From: Pomphorhynchus laevis
Lineage: Eukaryota > Acanthocephala > Palaeacanthocephala > Echinorhynchida > Pomphorhynchidae
Direction: 5' to 3'
Length of the DNA: 64,000 bases
Assembly (NCBI GenBank): GCA_012934845.2
Contig: WNNJ02001203.1
Location: 62,001 to 126,000, forward strand
A program made the translations under genes and the position numbers. Positions 1-11,257 of this stretch are shown here, one piece after another. Each line of letters starts with the position of its first letter. Positions within the stretch are counted from its first letter, which is position 1. The notes under the pieces are model-generated. The model was not told the DNA's origin, made no database searches, and was given only the letters and a program-made list of their open reading frames with translations.

Positions 1-71
1 GTTTGATCCGCTGCGCCATGTAAAATGTACAATTGACACTTTTGATCCGCTGCGCCAAGTAATGCAATTGA
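1..71. repeat. Two-copy short direct repeat
   Basis: The block beginning TTTGATCCGCTGCGCCA occurs twice, about 37 bp apart, each followed by a variant of CAATTGACA. It may be the edge of a longer tandem array that starts outside the window. Confidence 0.7.
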
Positions 72-684
72 CAGCTTTATAAATAATCAAATATTAAAAA
101 TATTTTGTATCAGAAATTAGATATTTAAAATAAAAAATTTATATTTCATTTTCTACACTAATAAATAATAGAAACCAATGATTGAACAGTCAATTTATAA
201 TATTAAAGACAATTTTGGGAACAGGGAATTTTTTTCATTGAATAAAACATTGAAGTCGTTTAAGAACCAACTTCCAGAACTTATCAAGTCAAGGATTTAC
301 TTCTTAAATATACTACCCTCAAGGCTATTGATTATTTGAAATACATAGGTTATAATTTCAATTAAAAGTTGGATTAATAAAAAGTTTTCTTTTGTTTTCG
401 TTGTTTTTTATCTTCGTAAATTAAGCAACATTTTTCACCGCCAGTGAAAAGCGCACAAATTTTACGATAATATTATACGAGTCTTTACATGACCCCGTCC
501 AGAAAGCTAAAATATTAATCACATTGCCAATTTACACAGTACTGCTCTTTCAATAATATTGTCACAAATTATGTAAAAATATGGAAAACGATGGAAGTAA
601 ACTTGTCACTGATTCCTCTACACACTGCCAATTGAGTGAAAATCTAACACGCTACGATGATGTTCCTTAGACCTCCTATATCTA
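72..684. other. AT-rich stretch without recognisable gene
   Basis: I see no coding similarity, RNA gene or terminal repeat here. The sequence is AT-rich and its readings in all frames are short. Confidence 0.5.
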
Positions 685-1162
685 CTATATTAATTTTATT
701 AATATGTTGATCGTACCAACGATCAACACAAAGTTAGCTAATGAGTCGCGATTCAGATCTTCACCAATATTTAAGGCCTCAGGTCCAGCGGGATCTGAGC
801 CCTCCAGCCAATCCAACACGCCGCCCTTCGACTGAACCACTCGGGGTCTTTCACCCCCCCCCCGAATAATCCAATCAAGGCGAACGATGCTTGGTAATCG
901 CAAGATGAGAAGCTTAGGAAATCTTAGTCTTTGTTCTGGGGGACGTCATCTTGAAAAGAAGACCAATCCCGAGATAGCCCAAGTACCCCAGAGGCGCACT
1001 TGGGTTTTCTCTTTCAATGACAGATGTTGGGCCCGTTTCAGGTCCCATCTAGCTTTCTTCATGCTACGTTTTAGTCTATCCAGGTCAGCTTTTGCTGACC
1101 AGTTCACCGTAATGGTGAACCCCAGGTATCTTACTCAACTTGTGAAGGTAGGGAGTGGTTGA

Positions 1163-1894
1163 TTAGTCAGGATGGAAGTTAGAGCTGATAGTGCTAATCT
1201 CTTTAGTTTTTTCCTTGTTCGCAGGAGCGCCATAAAAGACAACCACCTGCGATTTGGAGGAGTTTAAAACAAGGTTGAACAAGGGCAGCTGATCATTTAA
1301 TCTAGTAAAAAAAGGGCTGATGTTAGAGACTACATCTTTGCGCCTGCGTCCAGAGAACAGGGCTGTGGTATATTCAGCGTATACCACAAGATGTTGATCG
1401 CGTTTGAATTTTTTGTAGAGTTCAATAGAGGCAGCAAGATACAAGATTGGAGAAAGTGGCGACCCTTGAGGCACACCTGTAATGGGGTAGAACCTACGTG
1501 CATCTGAGTCGTCTTCATAGAAAAATCGCTTTGTGTACAGCAAAATTTTTACCCTGTTAACAACTCTCGCAGGCCACCCGAGGGACCTGAGAGAAGTGAT
1601 AACAAAAGGGATGGAAATGCGGTCAAAAGCAGCCAAAAAGTCAAGAAAGACAGCCACAGCAAGCTGATGACTGTTATCTTGACAAAACTGTTGCACATCA
1701 CCTATTGCTGAATGGACCGAGCGATCTTTTACATACCCATGAAAACCTAATGGGATTAAATTTCGCCTACTTAGATGATCGCGGATTATACGCGCAAGCG
1801 CTTTTTCGTAAATGGAGATGAGGGAATTTTGAATCGAAATGGGTCGCAGATCTTTAGGACATGAAATCGACTTCTTTTTATGGTATAAAAACAC
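1163..1894 (-). pseudogene. LINE-A reverse transcriptase fragment
   Basis: This minus-strand reading of 243 residues covers the RT fingers and palm. Visible motifs are DLRPISIQNSLISIYEKAL near the start, a catalytic-aspartate strand (FLDFLAAFDRIS, about residues 84-95), and GVPQGSPLSPILY (about 139-151). The active-site box that should read YADD reads YAEY (about 171-174), so the second catalytic aspartate is gone and the copy should be inactive. It continues out of frame into the endonuclease/linker piece upstream and into the tail downstream. Confidence 0.8.
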
Positions 1895-2090
1895 GACGGC
1901 TGATGTTTATTCCAGCAATGTCGGACGGGGAGGCTAATAGCATTGTTATAGCGACCTCCTTTCTCAGAATGTATGTCAAAAGCTGACAAACACGAGTGGA
2001 GAGTGGCGCATGGGTTATGGAGGTGCCCGGGAGTGGCCCCCAAGGGTTAAGGATATCTGTAACAGACAAGTCCCTACTCCTGAAGTCACA

Positions 2091-2822
2091 TCAAGGCGGG
2101 ATTGGTTGGGGTGATAAAGTTGCTCCATAATTGAGTAGGGATAGTGACTCCTCCAAAACTTTATCAAGGCATATTCTACCGATCCAACCTAGTGCTCTAT
2201 CCTTCCAACAGACAAACTTCTCCTTCTTGAATATCTTCCAGAATGAAGACTGAGAAGGGTAAAGGCGAGAAATGCTTGCCTTATCCCTACTCAGCTGGAG
2301 CCTATATTTAGTGCTGCAGTATTCATTCGAGAGGGCTTGTCTGGCGGAAACAGAGAGATTAGGAAGGTGTAGCATTTTAGCTAGGACCTTGAGTTTTGTT
2401 GGAGTGGGATTGTATATGCGACATTTATACTTAGTCGAAAGCAACGCGGTAGCTTGCGAAAAGAGGTAGACATTAAATTCGGTCAAACTCTCATTTCCAA
2501 TTCGGGGGAAGAGTTGGATAGCTGCTTGAAAGAAGGCCACCCTGATGGGATCGAAGTGGAACCTTCTCCTCAGCAACGTATCTTCCTCTAACCGCCAGCG
2601 AATTAGGTCATGAGAGCTGGTCTGTTGTTGGCACGACTGCTCAGTACAGATGGGTTTCAACAACCACGTCTTTTGAAGCAGTAATATGTCGAGGAATGAA
2701 TTAGTTGTTGAGCAATGAAAGGTGGGGGAAGGTGGTTTGTGAATAAGATAGTCGATCCTGACTCTGCGGTTTGCAGCATTAATCCAACGACCAGTCCTGT
2801 TGAATTTGAGATTGAACCCCAT
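2091..2822 (-). pseudogene. LINE-A ORF2 linker region (between endonuclease and RT)
   Basis: The 243-residue minus-strand reading lies directly 5' of the RT fragment, in the place where the end of the endonuclease domain and the linker should be. It begins MGFNLKFNRTGRWINAANR and has no strong named motif, so the call rests mainly on position. Bases 2160-2240 of this region recur at 24,785-24,860 and 24,951-25,025, which shows the sequence is repetitive. Confidence 0.55.
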
Positions 2823-2900
2823 GAAGGGGTTGCATTGTGATCTTTCGAGAACCTCTGCCTGTAATATTATAATATTCTTTTATTGTTAATAATGTCAATA

Positions 2901-2937
2901 ATATTCTATTATTGTTAATATAACAATAATAGAATAT
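2901..2937. repeat. Perfect 16-bp inverted repeat
   Basis: The arms ATATTCTATTATTGTT (2901-2916) and AACAATAATAGAATAT (2922-2937) are exact reverse complements around a 5-nt AATAT loop. It sits just outside the 5' edge of LINE-A, in simple AT-rich sequence. Confidence 0.9.
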
Positions 2938-3594
2938 ATAAGCAACCAAATCTGCAATCAAATCCCTAGACCGTTTCTGTTTATTGAGCTTCATCGGTAA
3001 AGTCCAGATTTTAAGAGTGTTGAGGGATCCCCTACCACAGTTTAGAAGGATTCATCACAAGGATGATTATTACAATACAACATTGAAGTCTACAGGCGAT
3101 CACAAAAGTAATTCGGCATTATATTATATAAATATTATTGCAGCCTGTCCGGAATCGCAGAGCAATACGGCATTATGGTTGTAACTAATAAGTAAACAGG
3201 GGAAACATACACTTACTTTACTTATTTATTAAATAAATAACAATTTTTTAGTAAATTACTTATTAATAACACGTATTATTAAAGTAATAATAAAAGTTTG
3301 GTAAACCCGTACAAACAAAAGAAAAAGAGAACAATCCAAAAATATAAAGAATAGAATATGTTAATTAAGATAGATAAAAGATTTGGTATTGTCATGGTCG
3401 TCCAATTATTAGTGTTTATCTAAATTTAATAGCTTCATATTGAAAAGAATGACATCATATTTACATAAAATGTTGAATCATTATATACGTATATACCCAC
3501 AAAGATAGTATTAATGCCGTAAGAATAAGCATGATAAAGGCTAATTGGCCAATAAAGAAAATATAATTTGTTGTTGAACAAATTATATTATTTG

Positions 3595-4640
3595 ACATTT
3601 TGTTGCTAATGTTGCTGATAAATATTTTTTATTTCGAAAGACAATTTTTGACTTATGTTGCTGATAAATATTATTTATTTCGACATACAGTATTTTGCTT
3701 ATATAAAATTCGTTTTAATGTTGGCAAACGCTCCTGCGCTTGATGATCATTAGGTGGGCATTCATAATCATAAAGTATACAAAATCACATCCGCTTTATG
3801 TAGCACATTTATAGTCTCGTTTGTAACATATTTTGTCTTATATGTAACTTTAATTTTAAATCGTTTGATTTAAAATTGAACTTACATACTTTTCCTTTTC
3901 GAAAGCAACTTTAGAAGACTAATTGCATGTGGGCTTTTATACAATGAAGTATGTTAAATCATACACATTTTATAATTATATTATAAACTATTATATTATA
4001 TTTAAATTATATTTTATATTAGATAGTTTAACAAAAGAGAATGAGCTTATTGCCTTTATTCAATTACTTGCAGAATTTAAATATGGATTGAAGACCGGGC
4101 CTGATGGTATGCACGATATGGAAAGAACCATCTGTTTGATTATGTTAATGAAAACAATTTTGCATTTAAATAGGCAGATACTTTTACTTATTTTGAACTC
4201 GTTTTAATATTGCCAGATGCTTCAGTTCTTGTCTTTAGCTGTCATTATTTGATATCATTTTAGCATCATTTTGGTTTTTGGTTTATGCAAAAGCAACTTT
4301 AGCAAAACAATTACATGTAAATTTCTATAACATAAAGTATGTTAAATCAGGCACTTCTTATAATACATATATAGACTTGTTTGTAATTTATTAACCATGG
4401 ACTCGCTACTTATTTGGCCTGATATGTATATTCAACTTTTATTCGTTTGATTTATTATTACAATTATTTATCCCTGAACTCGTATACACATCTTTTCAAT
4501 TAAAGAACAAAGAATTTTAACATTTTAAAGCGCATACATTTAATATGCGCAGAATAATGAAAATAAACGAAATCAAAATGCATACTTTAATATCTCAAAT
4601 ACAAAATATCTGTATTTCTCAATAATCAATGTCGTAACAG
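3595..4640. repeat. Repeat family with inverted counterpart near 62-63 kb
   Basis: Blocks at 3600-3790 and 4370-4640 match the reverse complement of 62,130-62,570, for example CATACATTTAATATGCGCAG near 4530 against the 62.2 kb block. The left copy is longer because about 3.71-3.99 kb is repeated, diverged, at about 4.19-4.36 kb; the right copy lacks the extra unit. A further block around 4040-4100 matches the reverse complement of 63,200-63,270. Confidence 0.75.
3923..4207 (+). CDS. Uncharacterised small ORF inside the repeat
   Basis: A 94-residue plus-strand reading whose middle contains ELIAFIQLLAEFKYGLKTGP. The matching stretch on the minus strand at 63,200-63,270 reads very similarly (LIDLTQLLEEFKYGLKTGP), so the reading frame is kept between two diverged copies. 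This suggests a once-coding segment. The rest of the ORF is low-complexity and hydrophobic. I do not recognise the family. Confidence 0.3.
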   Translation: MHVGFYTMKYVKSYTFYNYIINYYIIFKLYFILDSLTKENELIAFIQLLAEFKYGLKTGPDGMHDMERTICLIMLMKTILHLNRQILLLILNSF

Positions 4641-4989
4641 TACAGAAAATAATTCGATTTGATTCATTAAAATCCCATGCGAAGGATCAGCGATGACGAT
4701 TATTTTAGATTTTTTAGATAAAGAAAATTTGCAAAAGCGATAAATTTATTTGTCTAATCTTAATTGACGGAAACTTGTCGATATTTTATTTTGAATTTTT
4801 CCGAAGTCATAAAACCAAGAAGTGTGCTTAAATAAATCACGCCCTGAGCAAATATCAATTTGATGGAAAAATAAAATAAGGAACAGGCTTTATCAAAAAG
4901 CAAGAAATGCTGATATTTATGATATTTGGATGCTTTCTAGTACAATATTTATAGTGAGAACGAAGTAAAAAATCACAAAATGGGACTGT

Positions 4990-5830
4990 AACCAGCGATT
5001 CTAGTATCACCCGTTACCGATGTTTAATATTTTACCAACCTTTATAGATAATTCTGATTTTTATCGATAATGTTACAGGTATTATTTGGAAGCTTGGATA
5101 AATCACGCATTATTTCCAACACTTGAAAAAAGGTTTTCAGAACCGCTAATGTAGGAATGTAGGTGTACATACTCTGAACATCCGCATTCATCAAGATGCT
5201 ATCATAAGGCTAGTATTAGATAATACTATTTTTTGTCAATAATATTAAGGGAAATTGAGAAGTAAGAACATCAGCTAAGTCAATGTGATTGATAGTAAAA
5301 TATAATATTAACGGTTAATAGAATTAGGTAAATTAGTATTAAAAAATTCTGGAACAGCATTTCTAGTAAAACGTAGATAAATTCGTAAAATTAGAGTATA
5401 ACAAGCGATTCTAGTATCACCCTTACCGATGTTTAATTTTTAGAAACCATTATAAATAATACTATTTTTTTGATAATATTAACGGTAAATACGCGTCAGA
5501 AATGGGAACAATAAATGTCATCTGTCGTGATTATATGTTCAGCCTCTCGCCCGGTATGCCGAATATCATGTTGTGAAATATGTTTTAATTGAAAATTGAT
5601 GCCACTTTCAACTAATTGTGTTAATTGCGCTTGTACATTATTATAGTTTCTTCCGGGTTACGCAACTGTCATTTTTGTATGCTTAATTGTCAGTGTCGTT
5701 GCGTGTGCAAAATTTGTTGAGACTGTCGTTAGCAGACGTATTATATAACGGTAAATTATAAGGTAAATGATAAAGCTAAGTTAATATGATATTATAGTAA
5801 AAAAGTATTGAAAAATTCTACAGTTTTAAA
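4990..5830. repeat. Short interspersed motifs, several copies
   Basis: GCGATTCTAGTATCACC followed by TTACCGATGTTTAAT occurs at about 4995 and 5405. A second motif (AAATGATAAAGCTAAGTTAATATGATATTATAGTAAA-like, near 5763) recurs in diverged form near 5270 and at 51,215. A related downstream stretch recurs near 10,770. They look like pieces of a small non-autonomous element, but no ends could be defined. Confidence 0.5.
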
Positions 5831-6436
5831 CTCAAATTTTATTCTACATTTGATTGTGTAAATTAGGAACAGTACATAAAGAATTCCAATGATATAATAG
5901 ACAACATGAACTACAAGTATGCTGAGAAATACTCAACGTATACAACAGCACCAGCGCTTTAAAAAACAATTATAAAGTAAATTAAATCATTAGGATTTTT
6001 TTAATTGTTCAAGTTCAATTAACCGGATAAGAATTCATATAAAATTCAAAATACATTCTACTTTGCAAATATAAATTAAAATCTAACAATAAAATCATAA
6101 ACCTTTTATTTTTACAGTTTGTATTTCAAAATACCGAAGATGATTGAGTAGCGTAAGACGAAATATCAATTTTGTAATAAATATAATATTTATCTTCTTA
6201 TATTATCTTCTTAGTTCCAATAAAACTTTAATTAAAATGCACAATAATAGAGATGTTTGCATCCCAAGGTGTTTACACTTTAAAATGTAAACTGTATCAC
6301 GTGATCAAGTTTAAGAGATCATGTAATGGCCAATAGAAAGGTCGGGTAGCACATTGAGTGAAGGTGGTAGGTATTGCAATCTTGTTCCAGCCTGCAGCTG
6401 CCTTAAGCAGGGAATCCCACTGTCATGTGCTGATGG

Positions 6437-6796
6437 ATGGCACAAAGTAACATGACTTACCAAAGTTACATGTACTCAACCAGATTGGAAAAATCCGTAA
6501 GTACTAAAGATTTTAATTATAGATCTTTAAATGTATCAGAAAAAAATTGTTTAGTTTGTGATGTTATAAATAATAATTGTATTGTAAGTAATACGACAAA
6601 CAAATGTTTTTCATTAAATATTAATAATAATTGTAACTGCAATAATGCAGGTGTAGTGTATCTAATACAATGTACATGTGGATTGCAATATATAGGAAAA
6701 ACATATCAAATGTTAAAAACCATGTTTAGGCAACACATATATAATAAACAGCATAATAGTCAAACTATATTTCATAAACATATGAGATTAATATGA
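6437..6796 (+). pseudogene. Naiad-type PLE, N-terminal GIY-YIG fragment (copy C)
   Basis: The 119-residue reading starts at an ATG and has a cysteine-rich N-terminal region (CLVCDV near residue 36, CNCNNAG near 72) followed by a GIY-YIG nuclease start, VVYLIQCTCGLQYIGKTYQ. It matches the N-terminal part of Naiad copy B (25.4-26.4 kb), and its upstream leader (about 6350-6435) matches 25,250-25,340. The copy stops abruptly after MRLI, so about three quarters of the element is missing. The GIY-YIG domain lying at the N terminus is the diagnostic feature of the Naiad clade of Penelope-like elements. Confidence 0.8.
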
Positions 6797-6954
6797 GATC
6801 CTTTTAAGGATTCAACAAACGACACGATGTAGCAACAAATGAATCACATGATATGGGCAAAGATGGTCTGATAAGCAAGTATCCAGTTTACGAACATTGT
6901 TTCACTGGAACTTAAGCAATTTATCGCAAATGCCCTTTTTCAAAAGTCCCACAG

Positions 6955-7004
6955 GCAACCTAAACGTCATCGAGATGGCTCATACTACTGATGAGTGCTG
7001 CCGG
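6955..7004 (+). ncRNA. GAAAC-22-CTGATGA module, degenerate copy
   Basis: GGCAACC is followed by TAAAC (6961-6965; GAAAC in the other copies), 22 nt, then CTGATGA (6988-6994) and GTGCTGCC. It matches the arrangement seen at 24.6, 28.3, 45.7, 46.0, 47.2 and 47.5 kb. See the findings for the arm pairing. Confidence 0.45.
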
Positions 7005-7639
7005 TCATCTCTGACGTCTAATAGTGACAAATAGTACGCTGATCCTTGAGTGCAGTCCAGTTAAGTACCGACAGCTTCTTTCAACATTTTGCCGTATTCC
7101 AATAGAATCCTGTACCGTTGTTATCAAGGCTTTTTGATGTAATATCAGTGATACATACGCCGATTTCTTTGAAGATCAAATGAATGACGCATTAATTAAA
7201 TATTAATTAATAAATTAAAATTTGATGCGTTATAACGCATTTGATATCTATGACTCATGATATTTTTCAAAGTCATTAATATAGACTGCTGATTCTGATT
7301 GTCCACCTGACTGTGGTTATAAACATCATGCACCTTTCTGTAATGATTTTACTTTGATAGGTCATAAAAGACGGTTTTGAAAGTCTTAGACAAAAAGGAT
7401 TGACAAACTTTGCTATCGAATAAGCTGGTCTTAAAATAGGAACAAAAATATCTATGTTAGGTAATAAATCTATGTTCTTGATTATTTTAGAAACATCTTT
7501 TTGCTTCTCTTATCATATACAAGATTCACTATAATAATAGAAAATGAAAATTGATATACTTTTTTAAGAATGCAAAATAGATCAAAAATGACTAGTTTTA
7601 AAAGCTTCATAAGTAATGAATACGAAGTAAAAGAAGAAT

Positions 7640-8012
7640 TAATAAATACTCTTATCATGATAAAACCTTATGGTGCTCGACCTAGCCATTAATTAATGGA
7701 AGCGATCATTTGGGGTTACATGAAAAACGTAATATCTCGAGTTCAATCAGCATCGACCATGCAAGTACTTGCATTAAAGAATAGTCAAAGATCACTTATA
7801 AGAGATATGGATAATCCGCTCCCGAATAATTGCATTCTTTAAGAGAATTAAGTAAGAATTTTAAACAAATAGTCTAGACAACAACTCCGTATTTATTGGA
7901 AATGTTCAAGTTAATTTATGCGAGGTATGATTCTTGTTTTGTATACAAATCAAACAATGTAGACTATATTTACAGGCAGCAAATCTATATATTCTAAATA
8001 TAGACCCACTTG
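7640..8012 (+). repeat. Repeat B, copy 1 (about 370 bp)
   Basis: This block is close to identical to 16,440-16,806 over about 370 bp, in the same orientation. In both copies one plus-strand frame keeps the reading IWGYM.NVISRV.SASTMQ and then LKNSQ.SLIRDM.NPLPNNCI, so it may be the end of a coding region. I do not recognise that protein. Both copies end near CTAAATATAGACCCACT. Confidence 0.7.
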
Positions 8013-8787
8013 CTTTATATAAGGTCAAAAGCTAGCGAAATAAAATTCACTCGGGAATTTAAAGAATCACTGCAAATCCTGATCCTTTGACATATAACGC
8101 TGTAAGATTTCAAAAAGATCATGGATGGTTTATATATGAAGAGAACTTTATCGCGGAAATCATATCTTCAACTTTAGCTACCATAACATATGTTGACCCC
8201 AAAAAATTTAGTACACAGTATTCAACAGTTACAGGTTTAGAAGACTCGATTTAGAGATTCTACTACAAAGCGGAAGCATTTATAAGCACATTATATATAC
8301 ATGAACTTTGAAGAAATATTGTAAAGGCTCTAAAAATGTGAATATACATGATCAAGACTCAAAATTCCTCTTTAACTCACTTTGACTGGATGCACTTTGT
8401 CAGTGGCAAGGCAGTGAAGCAAAAGAGCAGCAAACCGAAAATATTGTCTTGATGTGCTCTCTTGTCCGATATCAGTGGTACTGACCGAAACGTAGAAATG
8501 ATTGGCTAGCGTAGCAGCTAGACACGAACGGATACAAACACCGGTAGTTTTTTGCAGATCGCTGTTGACATCGGATCGCGGATCAATTTGTGCAAAGCGT
8601 TTGTTAAATCAATTTTTATAGAGTCTGGACATCGCTTATATTCGCTAGATAGTAATTAGATGTATTTTTGTAATTAGATGATATCAATGTCATGTGATTT
8701 TAGAAAATGAACTTTGAAGAAATATTGTAAAGGCTCTAAAAATGTGAATTTACATGATCAAGACTCAAAATTCCTCTTTAACTCACT

Positions 8788-9018
8788 TTGTGTGAAAAGT
8801 CATCTTTCTGCAATAAATCATGTATAACAGAAAAAATTAGATACCATCTTCATTTAGATTGCTCTCTTAGCATAATACCGATCAATGATCAAGAAAGATT
8901 TATAAACCAAGAAGATATTAACTGTAAAATTCCATCAATACGTCGACTGCAACGAAGACCAGATTACTTTGACGGATTCAAAATACAGCTACTCCCACTA
9001 GCACGGCACGCTGCGTAG
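8788..9018 (+). CDS. Unrecognised short ORF in the duplicated flank
   Basis: A 76-residue plus-strand reading (starts MCEKSSFCNKSCITEKIRYH) lies in the part of the duplication shared with 9763-9915. The second copy has diverged and does not keep the frame to the end. No family recognised; it may be chance. Confidence 0.2.
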   Translation: MCEKSSFCNKSCITEKIRYHLHLDCSLSIIPINDQERFINQEDINCKIPSIRRLQRRPDYFDGFKIQLLPLARHAA

Positions 9019-9040
9019 ACTATACATCATATTATCTATC

Positions 9041-9430
9041 ATGATACAATTTTTGAACAGGAAAAGCGCATCGTAAGCATGGAGAAAATATAGTCTCCCA
9101 GAAGGGCACTGTAATTCCTGCAACTTCAACTTCAATACCTTAGAGATGTTTCGAACGCAAGTCGGCGTGCTTAATGTCTACAGCTACCACGATGAGCTAC
9201 CTCGCTGCATCGACGTCAATAATAAGCTCACATTTGCCGATGTGATGATGATACCTAACTCTTTTTATCGCGCCGTTAACATACTCAAGTCTGTCAGCAG
9301 CGTGTCCACATTACCGCCTAACGTGGTATCATCCATATACCACATATTCCACTTCGACTGGATGCACTTTGTCAGTGGCAAGGCAGTGAAGCAAAATTGC
9401 AGCAAACCGAAAATATTGTCTTGATGTGCT
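9041..9430 (-). pseudogene. RT fragment of the PD-(D/E)XK-type element
   Basis: On the minus strand the reading WYMDDTTLGGNVDTLLTDL is followed by SMLTAR, an RT active-site box (YMDD). It closely resembles the RYMDDATLG box of the element at 21.5-23.5 kb, and the DNA from about 9050 to 9430 parallels 22,675-23,060. The 5' RT palm and the C terminus are missing. The fragment is duplicated in part at 8392-8690. Confidence 0.75.
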
Positions 9431-10269
9431 CTCTTGTCCGATATCAGTGGTACTGACCGAAACGTAGAAATGATTGGCTAGCGTAGCAGCTAGACACGAA
9501 CGGATACAAACACCGGTAGTTTTTTGCAGATCGCTGTTGACATCGGATCGCGGATCAATTTGTGCAAAGCGTTTGTTAAATCAATTTTTATAGAGTCTGG
9601 ACATCGCTTATATTCGCTAGATAGTAATTAGATGTATTTTTGTAATTAGATGATATCAATGTCATGTGATTTTAGAAAATGAACTTTGAAGAAATATTTT
9701 AAAGGCTCTAAAAATGTGAATTTACATGATCAAGAATCAAAATTCCTTTTTAACTCACTTTGTGTGAAAAGTCATCTTTCTGCAATAAATCATGTATAAC
9801 AGAAAAAATAGATACCATCTTCATTTAGATTGCTCTCTCAGCATAATACCGGTCAATGATCAAGAAAGATTTATAAACCAAGAAGATATTAACTGTAAAA
9901 TTCCACCAACACGTCATAGCAAACGTTTGTGGGTTCCATAAGAAAAAATACTAAAAACCGATATAAGACCCAGAGGAATGAATTTGAATCTAGTTATGAT
10001 ATCATGAAATTACTACCAACAATATGATTAAATCATCGTGTCAGCAAGATTGCATCATATATTATCTTGGGTAGCATTATTCTCCAGACCAATATAAAAA
10101 GTTGCATGGTAGATTTCCTTAAATGTGGTCTATAAAACTATATTAATCTTCTGTCATTAAGAGATCTATGAAACTAATAAGGATGATGATTTTAAACAAA
10201 ATATTATATTTTGATCTCAACAATATTCAATCAAATGTAAACAAAATTGGCAGCAAAAAAATCAAAAAA

Positions 10270-10745
10270 TCATGGGTTCTCGATTAAAGAATCCCCTTGA
10301 GTTTGAAGCGCCGTTATTAAAAAACCGTAATCCGAACTGTCGCTTTATACGGAGCCGAATACCGTCAGGTGACTTTAGGAGCAGATCATCGATGAGACAC
10401 GATGGAAACGAAGATGCTACGATAGACAATAGGTTTAACACTTCGCGATTGGGTGTCTAACGATAAAATTCGCGAGCCTTTTTACGTAATGTCGATATCA
10501 GAAAAGGTGAAAAACGAGAGTCGAATGGTATGACCATGTTGTAATGTCTCCAGCAGAAACTCCCATTAGTGCATCCTTTGAACTTCACGTTCCAGGTAAT
10601 AGCCCTCGCTGAAGACCAATGCGCCGTTGGTTAGACTCGATCAACAAAGATCTGACATCTCTGCAGAATATAAGAAACAAGGAATACCAACGGTAGGAAT
10701 GGAGGAAACTGGTCATGGTAGCAGACCATGCCAAGCATGACAAAT
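10270..10745 (+). pseudogene. RTE-like LINE, C-terminal tail fragment
   Basis: Two plus-strand frames carry the conserved end of RTE-type ORF2 proteins. The first has VALYGAEYRQVTLGADH, then METKMLR and DWVSNDKIREPFYVMSISEK, matching the family pattern YGAE...KMLRW...D...N..IR...V..I..K. The second, from about 10,540, has RRWLDSINKDLTSLQNI followed by EWRKLVMVADHAKHD, the usual ending. Stops and a frame change interrupt the reading. There is no RT domain upstream, so this is a 5'-truncated copy. RTE clade is inferred from the tail pattern only. Confidence 0.6.
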
Positions 10746-11257
10746 ACTGTATAAGACGATTTTTAATAGTATAATAGTAAGATAGTATTAAAAATTTTAA
10801 GTTTAAAATTTTTAAATTTTACTCAACATATGATTGTGTGAATTAGAAGATGCTTCAACTCAACCTAAAAAATAGGTATGTATTGTTAAATGATTATAGG
10901 GTTATGCTCCTAATCATATTTAGCGGAGACACAAACAATATCTGACGATATCGAGCTATTGTATAATAGTAAAGACCAGGCGATACGGTAGGTTACATCA
11001 CTGGTTTACGATCGACAGAATGTGCAACAACTTGCATTGTCTCGAGATAACTTCGCGAAACGGGCTAGAGCTGCCCTAGCAAGAATGCAGCTTAATGTGT
11101 ACAAAAAAGAGTTGTAAGATTTTGATACGGGACTGAAGGCCATGGAAACGACATAAATGTCTTATGAAATTTAAGGCTAAATACATCAACAGACAAAGCA
11201 GCCCAGACAAACGTAGAAAAAATTTTATAAAATCTTTTCTTAGTATGGAGAGTTGAT

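Larger units (their letters stand above)
685..2825 (-). mobile_element. Decayed LINE (LINE-A), non-LTR retrotransposon
   Basis: On the minus strand the order is end of an endonuclease region, linker, reverse transcriptase and C-terminal tail, which is the ORF2 layout of endonuclease-bearing LINEs. The tail (about 690-1160) contains a reading with YLGFTITVNWSAKADLDRLK and, further on, TQVRLWGTWAISGLVFFSR. The same tail recurs on the plus strand at 17,040-17,470, and a linker segment (2160-2240) recurs twice near 24.8-25.0 kb, so the family is multicopy. The 3' flank ATTAATATGTTGATC is shared with the 17.5 kb copy and probably lies near the element's 3' end. Clade not assigned. Confidence 0.75.
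3185..6340. other. AT-rich repeat-bearing intergenic DNA
   Basis: No convincing gene was found in this 3.1-kb interval. It holds the 3.6-4.6 kb repeat described separately, plus short interspersed motifs around 5.0, 5.4 and 5.75 kb that recur elsewhere in the window. Confidence 0.5.
8305..9915. repeat. Local duplication, unit about 965-970 bp
   Basis: The stretch 8392-8820 repeats at 9354-9790 with an offset of about 962-972 bp. A shorter flank (GAAGAAATATTGTAAAGGCT and onwards) occurs three times, at about 8305, 8705 and 9680. The left unit begins inside an RT fragment, at TTTGACTGGATGC, fused to that flank. This looks like an unequal-exchange duplication rather than two insertions. Confidence 0.8.

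Noticed and set aside
887-1162. Plus-strand 91-residue reading over the LINE-A tail
   Set aside because: It is antisense to the LINE-A C-terminal reading, which has the recognisable LINE pattern on the minus strand.
2881-2960. Possible rho-independent-type terminator at the AT hairpin
   Set aside because: The genome is eukaryotic and the stem is almost pure AT, so a terminator role is not supported.
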